Assembly: GCA_031285505.1 (NCBI GenBank) | Contig: JAITVZ010000174.1 | Coordinates: 1-64,000, forward strand | DNA from: Propionibacteriaceae bacterium | GTDB lineage: Bacteria > Actinomycetota > Actinomycetes > Propionibacteriales > Propionibacteriaceae | Direction: 5' to 3' | Length of the DNA stretch: 64,000 bases | Part shown: positions 43,001-51,039 of the stretch, piece by piece | Layout of the letters: each line of letters starts with the position of its first letter | How positions within the stretch are numbered: position 1 is the stretch's first letter | Program-made: the position numbers and the translations under genes | Notes under the pieces: generated by a model | The model's input: only the letters and a program-made list of their open reading frames with translations | The model's database searches: none | Told to the model about the DNA's origin: nothing

Positions 43001-44875
43001 GTCAGCGAGGCCACTGATCCGGGCCGACCGAGCGTCAGCGTCTCCGAGAAGATCACCACCTTGGCTGGCCGCCCCGACGATTTCGCCGCCGGATCGGTCC
43101 ATTTGACGCCGACCGGTGTCGACAATCAACTGCGCCTGACCATCGACAAGGTGCCCGATCCTAAAGGGCAGTCGGCCATTGTGTCGATCAGCATCAACAA
43201 CTATCATTGGTCAGCCACGCCGGGCAGCAGCTTCAGCCAAGTGTTTGACGCCACCGCCAATGGCGAATCCTTCACCTATCAAGTGACCTTGAGCAATGGC
43301 AAGAGCTCCAACACTGCCGCCTATGTCACCGCCGCCCCCTTCGGGCCACTGAGCAAAGCACCGACGATCACCACCCGGGTGGGCGATGGCCAAAACGTCT
43401 GTGCCAGTGTCACCGGCAATGCCAATGGGGCGCCAGCCCGCATCGACCTGACCCTGCCTGGTGGCGAAGTGCGCCACGGCGGCGTCGGTAGCGGCGATCT
43501 GACCTTCCCCGAGGTCTGTCTGTCGGCTGGTGCTTGGGAGAAGCTGGTGGCTTTCTCGGCGCAGGTCGTCTCCGAGGCGACCACACCATCGCGCCCAGCA
43601 TCGCCCAAGGCCAATGCCTCAGTCACCTCAGCCGTCGGCGTGCCTGATGAGTTCGATGATGGCGCCGTCTGGGTCACTCCGACCGGTCGATCCGGCCAGG
43701 CGACCCTCGGCATCGCCAAAGCCCCCATGCCCAACGGTGGCGCCTTGGAGATGTTCTACTCGGTGGCCGGTGGTCCGGCCCAGTCGTTGGGCCACGTCAG
43801 TGGCAGTTGGACCATCGACGGCCTGACCGACGGTGAGCCGACACAAGTCAAGGTGTGGGCCAGCAACGGCACCAACGCCAACACCGGCGTCACTCTGACG
43901 GCCAAGACCTGGGGGCCCTTGCCGGTGCCGGTGCTGACCCCTATCGTCGGTCAAGGCACCACGGCCTGCGTCAATATCGAGGATTACAATTCCGCTGGTG
44001 GTTCAGTCGTGATCGCGTTGGTCGCCAAGGGGCAGACGTTCTACGAGTGGAACATGAATGGTGTCTCCGGCGGCAACGCCGGTCATTGCTTCGACATTGG
44101 CGCCTACGCCACCGCTGTATCTATCACGGCCACGGCCACGGATACTTCCGGATTGGGCCGAGCAACAGTGACCGGGAAAGCAGTCACCGCCACCTCCGGA
44201 CCGCTGCCGAAGATGACTGTCACCTGGGATGGCGGTTGGGAGATGGCCACCGCCCAGTGGCGCGGTGATAGCAATGTTCGAGTGTGCCGCTGGGCCCACT
44301 TCAACACCGGCGGCGTCACCGGCAAACTCATCGTCGTGGCCCGCGGCAGCAATGGAGGCGGTTCGGACGTGAGCTTCGAAGGGCAAGTGTCCGGAGAAGG
44401 CAGCAAGCAGGCCTGCGCCGTTTTGTCGCCTGGTGAATCCGCCAATGTCCAAGCTATTCTGACCAGCGATGTCGCCGATGTCGCTGCGGTTCAGATCACC
44501 GACACCTGGACCGGGACGGAGTCAGATTGGTGGCGACTTAGCGCCTCGTGGGCAGGCGGCACGGACTCCAGTGGCGATCACCCTCTCAGCCTCACGGTCA
44601 GCGGTAACAGTACGGCCGTGAACTGCTGGATATACACCCGGCCTGTTGCCAACACCCCCTTGCCGAACACCACCGATTACTCGAGTTGGCGGTTCAGCAT
44701 ACCGGCCGGTGGCGGCACCATCAGTACCGCCACCAGTGGTGCGCCAGATAAAAAGTCGGGGACAGCCGACGACGACCACAACGGTTACTTCTCATCGCCA
44801 TTGAGCGGTTTCTGGTCGTGTCATGACGCCAATGGCGTTCCCAGCGGCCCGAGGGCGGACTTTTTCTTGTCATGA
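37040..44875 (+). CDS. Giant 2611-residue cell-surface protein with Ig-like and fibronectin III domains
   Basis: The gene overlaps the FHA-HTH gene by ATGA. A basic N-terminus and one membrane segment (residues about 20-37) make it an anchored type II protein. A propeller-like region follows (about 90-400), then Cadherin/Ig-like domains (about 400-1520) with the NDxD-type motifs VLDNDQNPAG, VLVNDHDTTG and VLANDAAESG. Three fibronectin III domains occupy about 1533-1813, and three tandem modules of about 190 residues follow (1827-2390), each beginning with PTG. The C-terminus (about 2390-2611) has further beta segments and paired cysteines. Such giants form surface fibres; fibronectin domains in the bifidobacterial PFNA protein were reported to bind host factors. 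No LPXTG is present. Confidence 0.9.
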   Translation: MSPRPRRQIIARARRLAAPVIGVIVVALVVALAILAPGMHDRVMELNDSGVWISSNSRGLNARANRAAGAFDASMSDVDLDWTDPSIDIFQDGNAVVGWSRSDSRLYAIDTRQVIMDEQVMPQTVGPLSAVAMGGGVLATISADSGEVRLSRYQTDQTPSLEGLSLEDHVWASLEVPSGREQGVAIAVDQTGRVFAASASGQTALISADGRVQNGDLGGELGAVAVSLVDGVGVVVDRSDGRVFIGDRLVQLDEGSSPRPQQASSSGDQLLVASTAGLTAIPLDGGDPQLIYARPGTTGSGSSDPAAPVVLNGTIYGAWAGQPGQVVRLADGQPRASQFPENGDALVTPVFRVNHGQILLNDMSTGATFDVDNQQSIDNWESVDPQNRGTDGDPQRNEEAIPQAQPDDLWARAGRASVLHVLDNDQNPAGSIMAITAIAGPDADRFTIAPDGQSLLVDVSADQTAGLQANYTVTNRSVVEDVNAESTEASSSADVTVSLRPEADNTVPNLVGHLGADPGVADYTVASASWLPITPGSNWRDADQDPLTVLSASSAGRSLPVSADGTISFSAPTVSGQAMQTVDYTVSDGRGDPVSASFTVNVLAPDSNQVVQPTAMSDMVRGVVGQEIIFAPLANDLPGADPLDRQAQLTLAAPVSQRLGLTCASDLRTGLVTVLADRVGSYFLDYTVAFGSGFAVGHIRIDIIDQDLLVAMPDQMTLRGTVPALSDVLVNDHDTTGSVLTVSQITPAEPDRLVAAVVQGRWIQVQMKSSVLDTRPSRIDYLVTNGRGAEVTGQLTVQPTAAVAANQTVTVVDDYVRVRIGDVTSIDVLANDAAESGEPLVINDNVEGLTAGQLLVRDLSAPDGQETTDVGYAWVDGTRIRYQAPESGVTARRLQIEYQAGVALGSPVSGRVWIDLVAEPADGGDLTNSIDQQGEAADQTAALSNNPPTPATIEARVIAGDSSQIPIDVYNQDPDGDSVVLAGLRTPPKYGRITAMGADNIVYQSYPDMENPGTDSFQIYLQDRFGAIGIGVVRVGTGAPVDLTAPLAMADTVTAQPGSDVTVFPITNDILPLGSAIPDIVIDDPAAPVEIDQEAHRADAVTPEIDAPSLAVSYHLSTSGVDGVSTTMTIRSQEGYLNPPNIFDQVADSVSAGVASVDVLEDAWDVDGPENALTITRVGAGASFDGSVVSAPVTDRGQVIPYVVQDGDGAEAMAVVFVPALNAGRPDLIDGGLIEMAADSSETVDLNDYIESPTDREVHLTQASQAWTTPERNLSLSVDSDQRVTLTSLNGYAGPAALTVEVRDTADATAADALTGVVTIPVQIGPATPVLWCPTTPITLVAGGNPRQVDVASFCHAWMPTTDGVAQLAFSGSWADGGDAIDLTGADGADLPAHLLQFQAGGEALPDAQSTCDITVDGFPEVTAQIFVKVVAATKPQLAVADITDVQQGQTVQAPVRITSPLQDSQPNVISVIQTSGPSAEISFTDQAISITPAGDAHGLLSFDVVGADVAADDRTDRQATDSFTVTVYGVPDAPTPPTPAAGLRSRAIQVSFNPGADNGSPILSYEVDWGAGTRSCGLNTLCEIPGLTNGQAYTVRARAQNKAGWGPWSEFGPAATPNALPGRVEDLAIDSVGCGILNLTWGDPAGEGTAPTAFHLSWTGANQLTQIGGGERSFAITGLDNNRVYTVTLLAENDAGLSAQPVTVTGQPSCKPLWPTEASLAIAAQNMGDTASIKVSWPAVDPQGPGPVRYQVKRSGGGADKTFAPTTELSLGDSGDEITYDGQDYTYTVTATNASGGAEHTSSAISSSWTAIGSPAPWSSVGGAAALSVKPTGVDNELAITVVDFPNFRDASGYVQVIFAGHEIARLTPGAPTTVDIFVNGIDILLQFSACNSVGSCNTPQNYTATRGAFGPMPTPSLSLSVNNADQVCYTVRAGSGGRKATLTLTSDHGDPQMSRQLIDTDANTNFTGCFASGVFERPVTVTAKVVSEATDPGRPSVSVSEKITTLAGRPDDFAAGSVHLTPTGVDNQLRLTIDKVPDPKGQSAIVSISINNYHWSATPGSSFSQVFDATANGESFTYQVTLSNGKSSNTAAYVTAAPFGPLSKAPTITTRVGDGQNVCASVTGNANGAPARIDLTLPGGEVRHGGVGSGDLTFPEVCLSAGAWEKLVAFSAQVVSEATTPSRPASPKANASVTSAVGVPDEFDDGAVWVTPTGRSGQATLGIAKAPMPNGGALEMFYSVAGGPAQSLGHVSGSWTIDGLTDGEPTQVKVWASNGTNANTGVTLTAKTWGPLPVPVLTPIVGQGTTACVNIEDYNSAGGSVVIALVAKGQTFYEWNMNGVSGGNAGHCFDIGAYATAVSITATATDTSGLGRATVTGKAVTATSGPLPKMTVTWDGGWEMATAQWRGDSNVRVCRWAHFNTGGVTGKLIVVARGSNGGGSDVSFEGQVSGEGSKQACAVLSPGESANVQAILTSDVADVAAVQITDTWTGTESDWWRLSASWAGGTDSSGDHPLSLTVSGNSTAVNCWIYTRPVANTPLPNTTDYSSWRFSIPAGGGTISTATSGAPDKKSGTADDDHNGYFSSPLSGFWSCHDANGVPSGPRADFFLS
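42519..44200. repeat. Three tandem ~190-residue modules inside the giant gene
   Basis: Modules start near 42519, 43098 and 43669, periods about 579 and 571 bases. Each begins with a KPTG/TPTG turn, has FGPLP or FGPMP near the middle, a pair of cysteines and SEATxPxRPS near the end. Confidence 0.7.
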
Positions 44876-45026
44876 GCAGCCTCAACCTGAACCGAGTGTC
44901 GGCCACCATGTCCAATCCACCACCATTGGCCTGGGGTGAATCGCCCATGGGTTGAAGCGACATCTCAACCCAAATCATCATCGGCCCGACGGCGGGCCGC
45001 TCCGATCAGTCAACAAAAGGAACTCA

Positions 45027-45995
45027 ATGCCCATCAATCACGAACAAGCTCAAGGCTTCCAGCACAATTTCAATCAGATGGTCGACAACGTCGCCATCGC
45101 CATTCGCGGCAAGAACCAGACCATCGAGTTGGCTCTGACCTGCTTGCTGACTGGCGGGCACCTGTTGCTGGAAGACAACCCGGGCACCGGCAAGACCGTC
45201 TTGGCCAAGGCCATCGCCAACACCGTGGCCGGCACCAATTCGCGCATCCAGTTCACCCCGGACCTCCTGCCTTCCGACTTGACCGGCATCTCGGTCTTTG
45301 ACCAGCGCAGCGGCGCCTTCGAGTTCCATCCCGGGCCGGTCTTCGCCAACATCGTCTTGGCTGATGAGATCAACCGGGCCTCGCCCAAGACCCAAGCCGC
45401 CCTGCTGGAGGTGATGGAGGAATCGACGGTCACGGTCGACGGGGTCAGGCGTGAGGTCGGATCGCCCTTCATGGTGGTGGCCACCCAGAACCCGATCGAG
45501 CAGGCCGGCACCTATCGCCTGCCGGAGGCCCAGCTCGACCGTTTTTTGATGAAACTGTCAGTCGGTTATCCCGACCATGACGCCACCGTCGAGTTGCTAC
45601 AACAAGCTGAGACCCGTGATCGGGCATCGGCGGTCAGCGCCGTCATCGCCCCCCAAGCTCTGGGGCAGATGGCGGCCTTCGCCAACCAGACCTACGTCGA
45701 CCCGGCCATCCTCGATTATGTCGCCCGTCTAGCCGAAGCCTCAAGGGCCCATCCTCATGTGCGCCTGGGGCTGTCGATGCGCGGCGCGCTGGCTTATATC
45801 CGGGTGGCCAAGACCTGGGCCGTGGCCCACGGTCGCGAGTATGTCACCCCTGATGACATCAAAGCCTTGGCCACACCGATCCTCAGCCACCGGCTGCTCC
45901 TATCGGCTGACGCCCAATTCGCCGGGTCGCAGATCGCCGAGGTCATCGATTCGCTGATCGCCTCGGTGGTCGCCCCCAGTTTGCGAGCCGAGTGA
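45027..45995 (+). CDS. MoxR-family AAA+ ATPase
   Basis: This 322-residue chaperone ATPase has Walker A EDNPGTGKT (49-57), Walker B VLADEINRASPK (110-121), sensor 1 ATQNPIEQAGTYRLPEAQLDRF, and a C-terminal lid domain. MoxR ATPases pair with DUF58 and von Willebrand proteins in maturation of extracellular complexes. AAAAGGAACTC precedes the ATG at 45027. The stop overlaps the start of the DUF58 gene. Confidence 0.92.
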   Translation: MPINHEQAQGFQHNFNQMVDNVAIAIRGKNQTIELALTCLLTGGHLLLEDNPGTGKTVLAKAIANTVAGTNSRIQFTPDLLPSDLTGISVFDQRSGAFEFHPGPVFANIVLADEINRASPKTQAALLEVMEESTVTVDGVRREVGSPFMVVATQNPIEQAGTYRLPEAQLDRFLMKLSVGYPDHDATVELLQQAETRDRASAVSAVIAPQALGQMAAFANQTYVDPAILDYVARLAEASRAHPHVRLGLSMRGALAYIRVAKTWAVAHGREYVTPDDIKALATPILSHRLLLSADAQFAGSQIAEVIDSLIASVVAPSLRAE

Positions 45996-47530
45996 CGATG
46001 GCCCGATCCGATCCGACGATTGGCACCTCCGACACCGTGCTGGCTGCGCCGAAGGTGCAGGCGGGCGCCGGTCCAGCCGATGGGCGACCGGTGGCCTGGC
46101 AGGCGCCAGGCGTGGGTCGGCAGTCTGCTGGCGTCGCGGCAGGCCTTGCAGGCGCGACGGTGCTGGCAGTGTCTCCGGTCGCTGGGCTTGATGACCAGGT
46201 GGACCGGCCCGGTCTGCCCGGCTGGTGGTCGCGCTGGTTGATCTGGTGGCAAGGCAGTCCGGCCTGGTCGTGGCTGCACAATCACGCTGATCGCTTGAGC
46301 GGGCCCTGGTCGCGGTTGTGGGCGCGGGCAGTCACGGTCGCCTCGCTGGCTTGGAGGAGGGTTCAAGCTGGCCTGGCCGCCATTACCACCGCAGGTTGGG
46401 CGGTCATCGCCTTGCTGCTGCTGGGGTTGATCGCTGCTCGAGTCTGGGGGCTGATCGAAGGGGCAGTCTGGGCGGTGATGGCGGTGATCGTCCTGCTGGC
46501 GGCGGTGCTGGTGACGCTGGGGCGCACCCTGGTGACAGTCAGCCTGGGCGTCGATCCGCCCCGCGTCAGTGTCGGCAGTCAAGCGATTGTCAGTTTTCGG
46601 GTGACCAACCCGGGGCCACGCCAACAAGGGTCAGTGCGTTTGCGGCTGCCAGTGGGCAGCTCGACCGCCCATTACACCACACCGGCGCTGGCGGTCGAGG
46701 AGTCCTATGCCGATTGGCTGTCGATTCCGGCCAAGCGGCGGCAGGTGGTCGACATCGGCCCGGTGGTGACCTACCGCAGCGATCCCTTGCGTTTGATCCG
46801 CCGCGAAATCACTTGGACCGATCAGGTTCAGCTCTTCATCCACCCCCGCCAGGTCGCTCTGCCGAGTTTCGGCTCTGGTCTGCTGCGCGATCTGGAGGGA
46901 CAATCCACCCCGGATGTGTCCAACGCCGATCTGGCCTTTCACACCTTGCGTGATTATGTGCCGGGCGACGATCAGCGCTACATCCACTGGAAATCATCGG
47001 CCAGATTGTCGGCGGTCGCCGGTTCGCCGAAGTTCATGATCCGCCAATTCCTCGACACCCGGCGCAACCACCTGGCCTTGATATCTGACCTCGACAGCGC
47101 GGGATTCGCCTCCGCCGATGAGTTCGAACTGGCTCTGTCCGTGGCGGCGTCATTGGCGACCCGCTGCTTGCTCGACGAGGTCGATTTGACGATCATCTGC
47201 GGCGATGAGTTGATCAGTCGGCCGCGCACCAATCGCGGGCTCGACCCTTACGCCGCCGCCGAGCTCGGCCATCAGCCACTGGCCGGCCAATTCGAGGGCC
47301 TGCGGTCGGCAGCCCCCGACGCCTCACTGGTGACAGTGGTCACCGGCTCACAAACCCCCATGGCCCAACTGCGTCAGGGGCGCAGCGTGATCGACGCCTT
47401 GATCCCGCTGCTGGTCATCCGCGTTCAACTTGGAGCGGACATCGGCCTGCGGGCGTCGGGTGGGCTGACCGAGTTGACGGTCGGCGCCTTGGAGCGGCTG
47501 CCGCAGGCGATTGCCGGGGTGAGCGCATGA
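45992..47530 (+). CDS. DUF58 membrane protein
   Basis: This 512-residue protein has two membrane segments at about residues 131-185 and a large domain with the DUF58 hallmark DYVPGDDQRYIHWKSSARL (about 321-339) and a vWA-like fold. DUF58 proteins partner MoxR ATPases. The first 130 residues are low-complexity and hydrophilic. GTG at 45992 or ATG at 45998 may start it; it overlaps the MoxR stop (GTGA) and the next gene (ATGA). Confidence 0.88.
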   Translation: MTMARSDPTIGTSDTVLAAPKVQAGAGPADGRPVAWQAPGVGRQSAGVAAGLAGATVLAVSPVAGLDDQVDRPGLPGWWSRWLIWWQGSPAWSWLHNHADRLSGPWSRLWARAVTVASLAWRRVQAGLAAITTAGWAVIALLLLGLIAARVWGLIEGAVWAVMAVIVLLAAVLVTLGRTLVTVSLGVDPPRVSVGSQAIVSFRVTNPGPRQQGSVRLRLPVGSSTAHYTTPALAVEESYADWLSIPAKRRQVVDIGPVVTYRSDPLRLIRREITWTDQVQLFIHPRQVALPSFGSGLLRDLEGQSTPDVSNADLAFHTLRDYVPGDDQRYIHWKSSARLSAVAGSPKFMIRQFLDTRRNHLALISDLDSAGFASADEFELALSVAASLATRCLLDEVDLTIICGDELISRPRTNRGLDPYAAAELGHQPLAGQFEGLRSAAPDASLVTVVTGSQTPMAQLRQGRSVIDALIPLLVIRVQLGADIGLRASGGLTELTVGALERLPQAIAGVSA

Positions 47531-49911
47531 GTGACACCATCGTTGCCCGGCCGAGCAAGCCACAGCGGGCCATCGACCCCGATGAGGGCCGCAGTGGCCA
47601 CTCATCGATCGGTCTGAGCACCTCGAGGCGCACCGGCGCACGCCAATTGCTGCCCGACGCCCCCCGCTTGATCGACGCCGCCGCCATCGCCGCTTTGACC
47701 CTGCTCGGGCTGCTCGGCCTGGCTTCGACCTTCGACTCTTGGCACTTCCTGATCGTCTCCGCCATTGGCGCGTTTGTGGGTTTGATTGTCGCCCAGTTGG
47801 TATCGGCGCTGCATTGGCCGGGTTGGTTGAGTCCACTGCTGGCGGTGGCCGTTTACTTTTTGCTCGGCGGCTTGATCGCCATTCGCCGCGATCTGCTCTT
47901 CGGTCTGCTGCCTAGCACAGACACCTGGGCGACTCTTACCGATTTGGCGGTGGGCGGTTGGAAGGATCTGTTGACGACGATGCCGCCGGTCCCCGGGGCC
48001 GGCCCCTTCCTGGCCCTGCCCTTCCTACTGGCCCTGCTGGCTTCGGCTAGCTCGTTCGCTCTGGCCGGTCGGGCCCGCAGCCTGGTCGTCGGATTGATCC
48101 CCCAGGTGGCCTTGTTCGCCCTGGTCATCGCCATCGGCGCCAAACCGGCCTGGTGGCCCTGGCTGGCGGCGATGCTTTGGCTGGCGGTGGCTTTGGCCTG
48201 GATGGTGCAGCGATCAGCGCGGCGGGCTCCGGCCAGCCAGGCTGGCCGGGCGGCTTGGAGTGGGCGTCGTCTGCTGATCGGCGCCTTGATCTTGGCCCTG
48301 GCTGGGGCCGGCGGCTGGTTGGTTGGGCCGGTGTTGACCACGGGCGTCTCCCGCCAGATCCTGCGCGACGTCATCGAGCCGCCGATCGAGCTGAACGACT
48401 ACCCCTCGCCGATGCCCAGCTTCCGCAAGTACTCCTCGTCGGCCTTGGCGGACACCTATTTCTACAACTCGTCTTTGATTCAGGTCGATGGTGCGCAGAA
48501 GGGAGAGTTGATTCGCTTCGCCGTCCTCGACTCCTATGACGGCTGGGTCTGGGGTGCGGCTGATGGCGCCTTTCAGCGGGTCGGCTCGGTCATATCCACC
48601 CCGGATGATCCGACAGCCACAGCTGGCGAGCCGCGCCAACTGACCGTCACCATCGGTCAGGTCTACGCCGATCAAACCCCACTGAATGTCTGGTTGCCCA
48701 GCCTTGGATATGCCCAGAGCATCGACTTCTCTGGGGGCCAGGCCCAAAGCCACGCCCAGTCGATGGGTTATGACTTGACCAAAGGGCAAGCGGTCGTGCT
48801 CGATCAATTGGCGGCTGGCGACGTCATTCACCAGAGCGCCTGGCCGATCCCGCTGGCCGACCCGGAGGGTGATTATTCGCCAGCAGGGCCGGCGCTGGTC
48901 GATGCCAGCCGAACCGCCTTCTTGCCTGATCAGCTCCAGGATGTCACCATCGAGGGCCTGACCGGTGGCCAAGTGACCCCCTGGGCTCAGCTGCAGAACA
49001 TGGCCGCTTCATTCCGCCAGGGCGGTTGGACTGATGGCACCACCCGCGCCGGTGACGCCGATTACCTGCCCGGTGATGGCCAGGCCCGACTGACGTCCTT
49101 CTTGGCGACCATGCCGGCCTATGCCGGCTCCGATGAGCAATATGCCGCCACCTTCGCCCTGATGGCCAACCGGATCGGTTTCCCGGCCCGGGTGGTCTTC
49201 GGCGCCCGGATGACCGCTGATGGCGACATCCGCGGCCGTAATGTCACCATCTGGGTGGAGATCCACACCACCCAAGGTTGGTTGGCCCTTGATCCGGAAT
49301 TCTTCATCCCCGACCGTGACAAGGTGCCTGACCCGCCGCCACCGGTGGTGACTGATCCGCCCCAGGAGGTGCCCGACATCGCCGATCCCCAGGCAGGCGA
49401 CCCGCCCGATGAGCTCAACGCCATGGACACCCAGGCGGAGACGACGCCTCGCCCGCCAGCCGTCCCGGAGGTCACTCCTTGGTGGGTCTATGGGGCAGTC
49501 AGCGTCGGCTCCGTGCTCGGGTTGGTGGCGATCCTGGCCGGGATCTTGCTTGCGATCAAGGCCATTCGCTTGGCTTGGCGACGCTCGCGAGGCACACCGC
49601 TGCAGCAGATCAACGCCGGCTACAACGAGCTGCTCGACCGAGCCATCGATCTGAAGCTGCCGGTGCCACCACGACGCGGGGCGATGACCCGCCGCGAACA
49701 GGCGGCTATCAGCGGTCAGCCAGAGCTGATCCGGATGGCCAGCCTGACTGATGCCTTGGTCTGGGGGCCGACTGCTCCCGACGGCGCTGCGGCACAGGGC
49801 TATTGGCAAGAAGTCCTGACCAGTCGCGCTCAGTTGTTGGACAGCCGGCCAGCCAAGCGGCGCTGGTGGCCGCGATTGACGCCACGGTCCTTGCGTCCCC
49901 GGCGGCGCTAG
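47527..49911 (+). CDS. Transglutaminase-fold membrane protein, catalytic residues lost
   Basis: This 794-residue TgpA-like protein has six or more membrane segments in residues 45-275, a large extracellular domain with the transglutaminase core (about 530-600), a Pro-rich linker, a final membrane segment (about 655-680) and a cytoplasmic tail. The core GSDEQYAATFALMANRIGFPARV has Asp536 where active enzymes have Cys, Thr574 (NVTIWVEIH) where His is expected, and Asp589 (LALDPE) retained. The product therefore probably does not cross-link peptides but binds or scaffolds them. Related actinobacterial proteins share the change, I believe. Overlaps the DUF58 gene by ATGA. Confidence 0.88.
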   Translation: MSDTIVARPSKPQRAIDPDEGRSGHSSIGLSTSRRTGARQLLPDAPRLIDAAAIAALTLLGLLGLASTFDSWHFLIVSAIGAFVGLIVAQLVSALHWPGWLSPLLAVAVYFLLGGLIAIRRDLLFGLLPSTDTWATLTDLAVGGWKDLLTTMPPVPGAGPFLALPFLLALLASASSFALAGRARSLVVGLIPQVALFALVIAIGAKPAWWPWLAAMLWLAVALAWMVQRSARRAPASQAGRAAWSGRRLLIGALILALAGAGGWLVGPVLTTGVSRQILRDVIEPPIELNDYPSPMPSFRKYSSSALADTYFYNSSLIQVDGAQKGELIRFAVLDSYDGWVWGAADGAFQRVGSVISTPDDPTATAGEPRQLTVTIGQVYADQTPLNVWLPSLGYAQSIDFSGGQAQSHAQSMGYDLTKGQAVVLDQLAAGDVIHQSAWPIPLADPEGDYSPAGPALVDASRTAFLPDQLQDVTIEGLTGGQVTPWAQLQNMAASFRQGGWTDGTTRAGDADYLPGDGQARLTSFLATMPAYAGSDEQYAATFALMANRIGFPARVVFGARMTADGDIRGRNVTIWVEIHTTQGWLALDPEFFIPDRDKVPDPPPPVVTDPPQEVPDIADPQAGDPPDELNAMDTQAETTPRPPAVPEVTPWWVYGAVSVGSVLGLVAILAGILLAIKAIRLAWRRSRGTPLQQINAGYNELLDRAIDLKLPVPPRRGAMTRREQAAISGQPELIRMASLTDALVWGPTAPDGAAAQGYWQEVLTSRAQLLDSRPAKRRWWPRLTPRSLRPRRR

Positions 49912-49969
49912 GGGCCGCTGCGCGACACCTATGGATCGTCGAACTTGTTCGTTGCTTATTCGACACCGC

Positions 49970-49984
49970 TAGACTCATGCTGTG
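49970..49984 (+). promoter_or_regulatory. Probable leaderless start of hpt: TAGACT and GTG
   Basis: TAGACT (49970-49975) is followed by CATGCT and then GTG at 49982. A weak -35 (TTGTTC, 49945-49950) lies 19 bases upstream. No Shine-Dalgarno is present. Confidence 0.5.
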
Positions 49985-50539
49985 GACCTGAAAGATGTGG
50001 CGGACGATCTGTCCGAGGTGCTGTATCAACCAGAGGAGATCGAGGCCAGAGTCAAGGAATTGGCCGCCCAGATCGACAGCGATTACGCCGGCAAGAACGT
50101 GCTGATGGTCGGCATCCTCAATGGCGCGGTGATGATGATGGCTGACTTGACCCGGGCGATGCACGAGCATTGCCAGATGGATTGGATGGCAATCTCGTCC
50201 TATGGCTCGGGTGTGGCCTCATCTGGAGTCGTGCGCATCCTCAAGGACATGAACGCCCCGGTCGAGGGTCGCCATGTGCTGGTGGTCGAGGACATCGTTG
50301 ACACGGGATTGACCCTGTCCTACTTGCTGGACAACCTGCGTTCACGCAACCCAGCCAGCATTGAGATCTGCGCGGCCTTCCGTAAGCCGGAGGCGGTGCG
50401 CGCCCAGAACGTTCAGGTCAAGTATCTCGGCTTCGACATTCCCAGTGACTTCGTCGTCGGCTATGGCTTGGATTACGACGGGCGTTACCGCAACCTGCGT
50501 GGCCTGGGCATTCTCGATCCCAAGGTCTATTCCGGCTGA
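49982..50539 (+). CDS. hpt: Hypoxanthine(-guanine) phosphoribosyltransferase
   Basis: This 185-residue enzyme salvages hypoxanthine and guanine with PRPP. It has the PRPP-binding loop VLVVEDIVDTGLTL (99-112), the ISSYGSGVASSG flexible loop (71-82) and the C-terminal FDIPSDFVVGYGLDYDGRYRNL motif. Length and sequence fit HPRT. The usual neighbours tilS upstream and ftsH close downstream are absent: the large kinase operon precedes and 770 bases of repeats follow. Confidence 0.92.
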   Translation: MDLKDVADDLSEVLYQPEEIEARVKELAAQIDSDYAGKNVLMVGILNGAVMMMADLTRAMHEHCQMDWMAISSYGSGVASSGVVRILKDMNAPVEGRHVLVVEDIVDTGLTLSYLLDNLRSRNPASIEICAAFRKPEAVRAQNVQVKYLGFDIPSDFVVGYGLDYDGRYRNLRGLGILDPKVYSG

Positions 50540-50578
50540 TCCCAGGCCGATGTGGCTGGCGCTGGGCCATAGCCAGAT

Positions 50579-50700
50579 GCTCTGTTAGACCTAGGTTGAC
50601 ATGCGCCGATGGCGTCGCACCGAGGCTGTGCGGTCACGGCAACCCATCACCGCATCGCGAGTCAACCCAGGCTCCATGTCAACGCTGGTCCAATAGATCC
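50579..50700. repeat. Dispersed intergenic element, family 1, copy C
   Basis: The left end GCTCTGTTAGACC and right end CAACGCTGGTCCAATAGATCC are degenerate inverted repeats. The interior is close to copy A (CATCACCGCATCGCGAGTCAAC). Confidence 0.7.
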
Positions 50701-50842
50701 TAGTCAGAAGCAGGATTGGGCCCCCGGCTGAGCGGGTCTAGTGGCCCGGGAATGTGCCACAGCTGCAAGCGAACCCCAGCGACGACAGGCGGATGCAGCT
50801 AACCGTCACCCTCAGGTCAAGTTTGGGTCTAGTTGCGTCCTC

Positions 50843-50895
50843 GGGGTCTAGTTTGGTCATGTCCATCTGCAGAATTCGGTGCGAAACTAGACCCC
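50843..50895. repeat. Family-2 hairpin, copy 1 of this pair
   Basis: GGGGTCTAGTTT at 50843 pairs perfectly with AAACTAGACCCC at 50884-50895 around a 29-base loop. The repeating unit continues (CCGAATGGGTCGACC) and recurs 144 bases downstream. Confidence 0.8.
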
Positions 50896-50986
50896 GAATG
50901 GGTCGACCGCTGGTTTTCAGGACAGCGCCGCTCGAGGCGGGCTCAATTGCGTCGCAGGAATCAAGTTTGGGTCTGATTCCGTCGCA

Positions 50987-51039
50987 GGGGTCTAGTTTGG
51001 TCACGTCCAACCGCAGAATTCGGTGCGAAACTAGACCCC
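50987..51039. repeat. Family-2 hairpin, copy 2 of this pair
   Basis: The same 12-base arms at 50987 and 51028, loop 29 bases. Sequence downstream (CCACTGATTTTCAGGACAG) matches copy 1. Confidence 0.8.
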
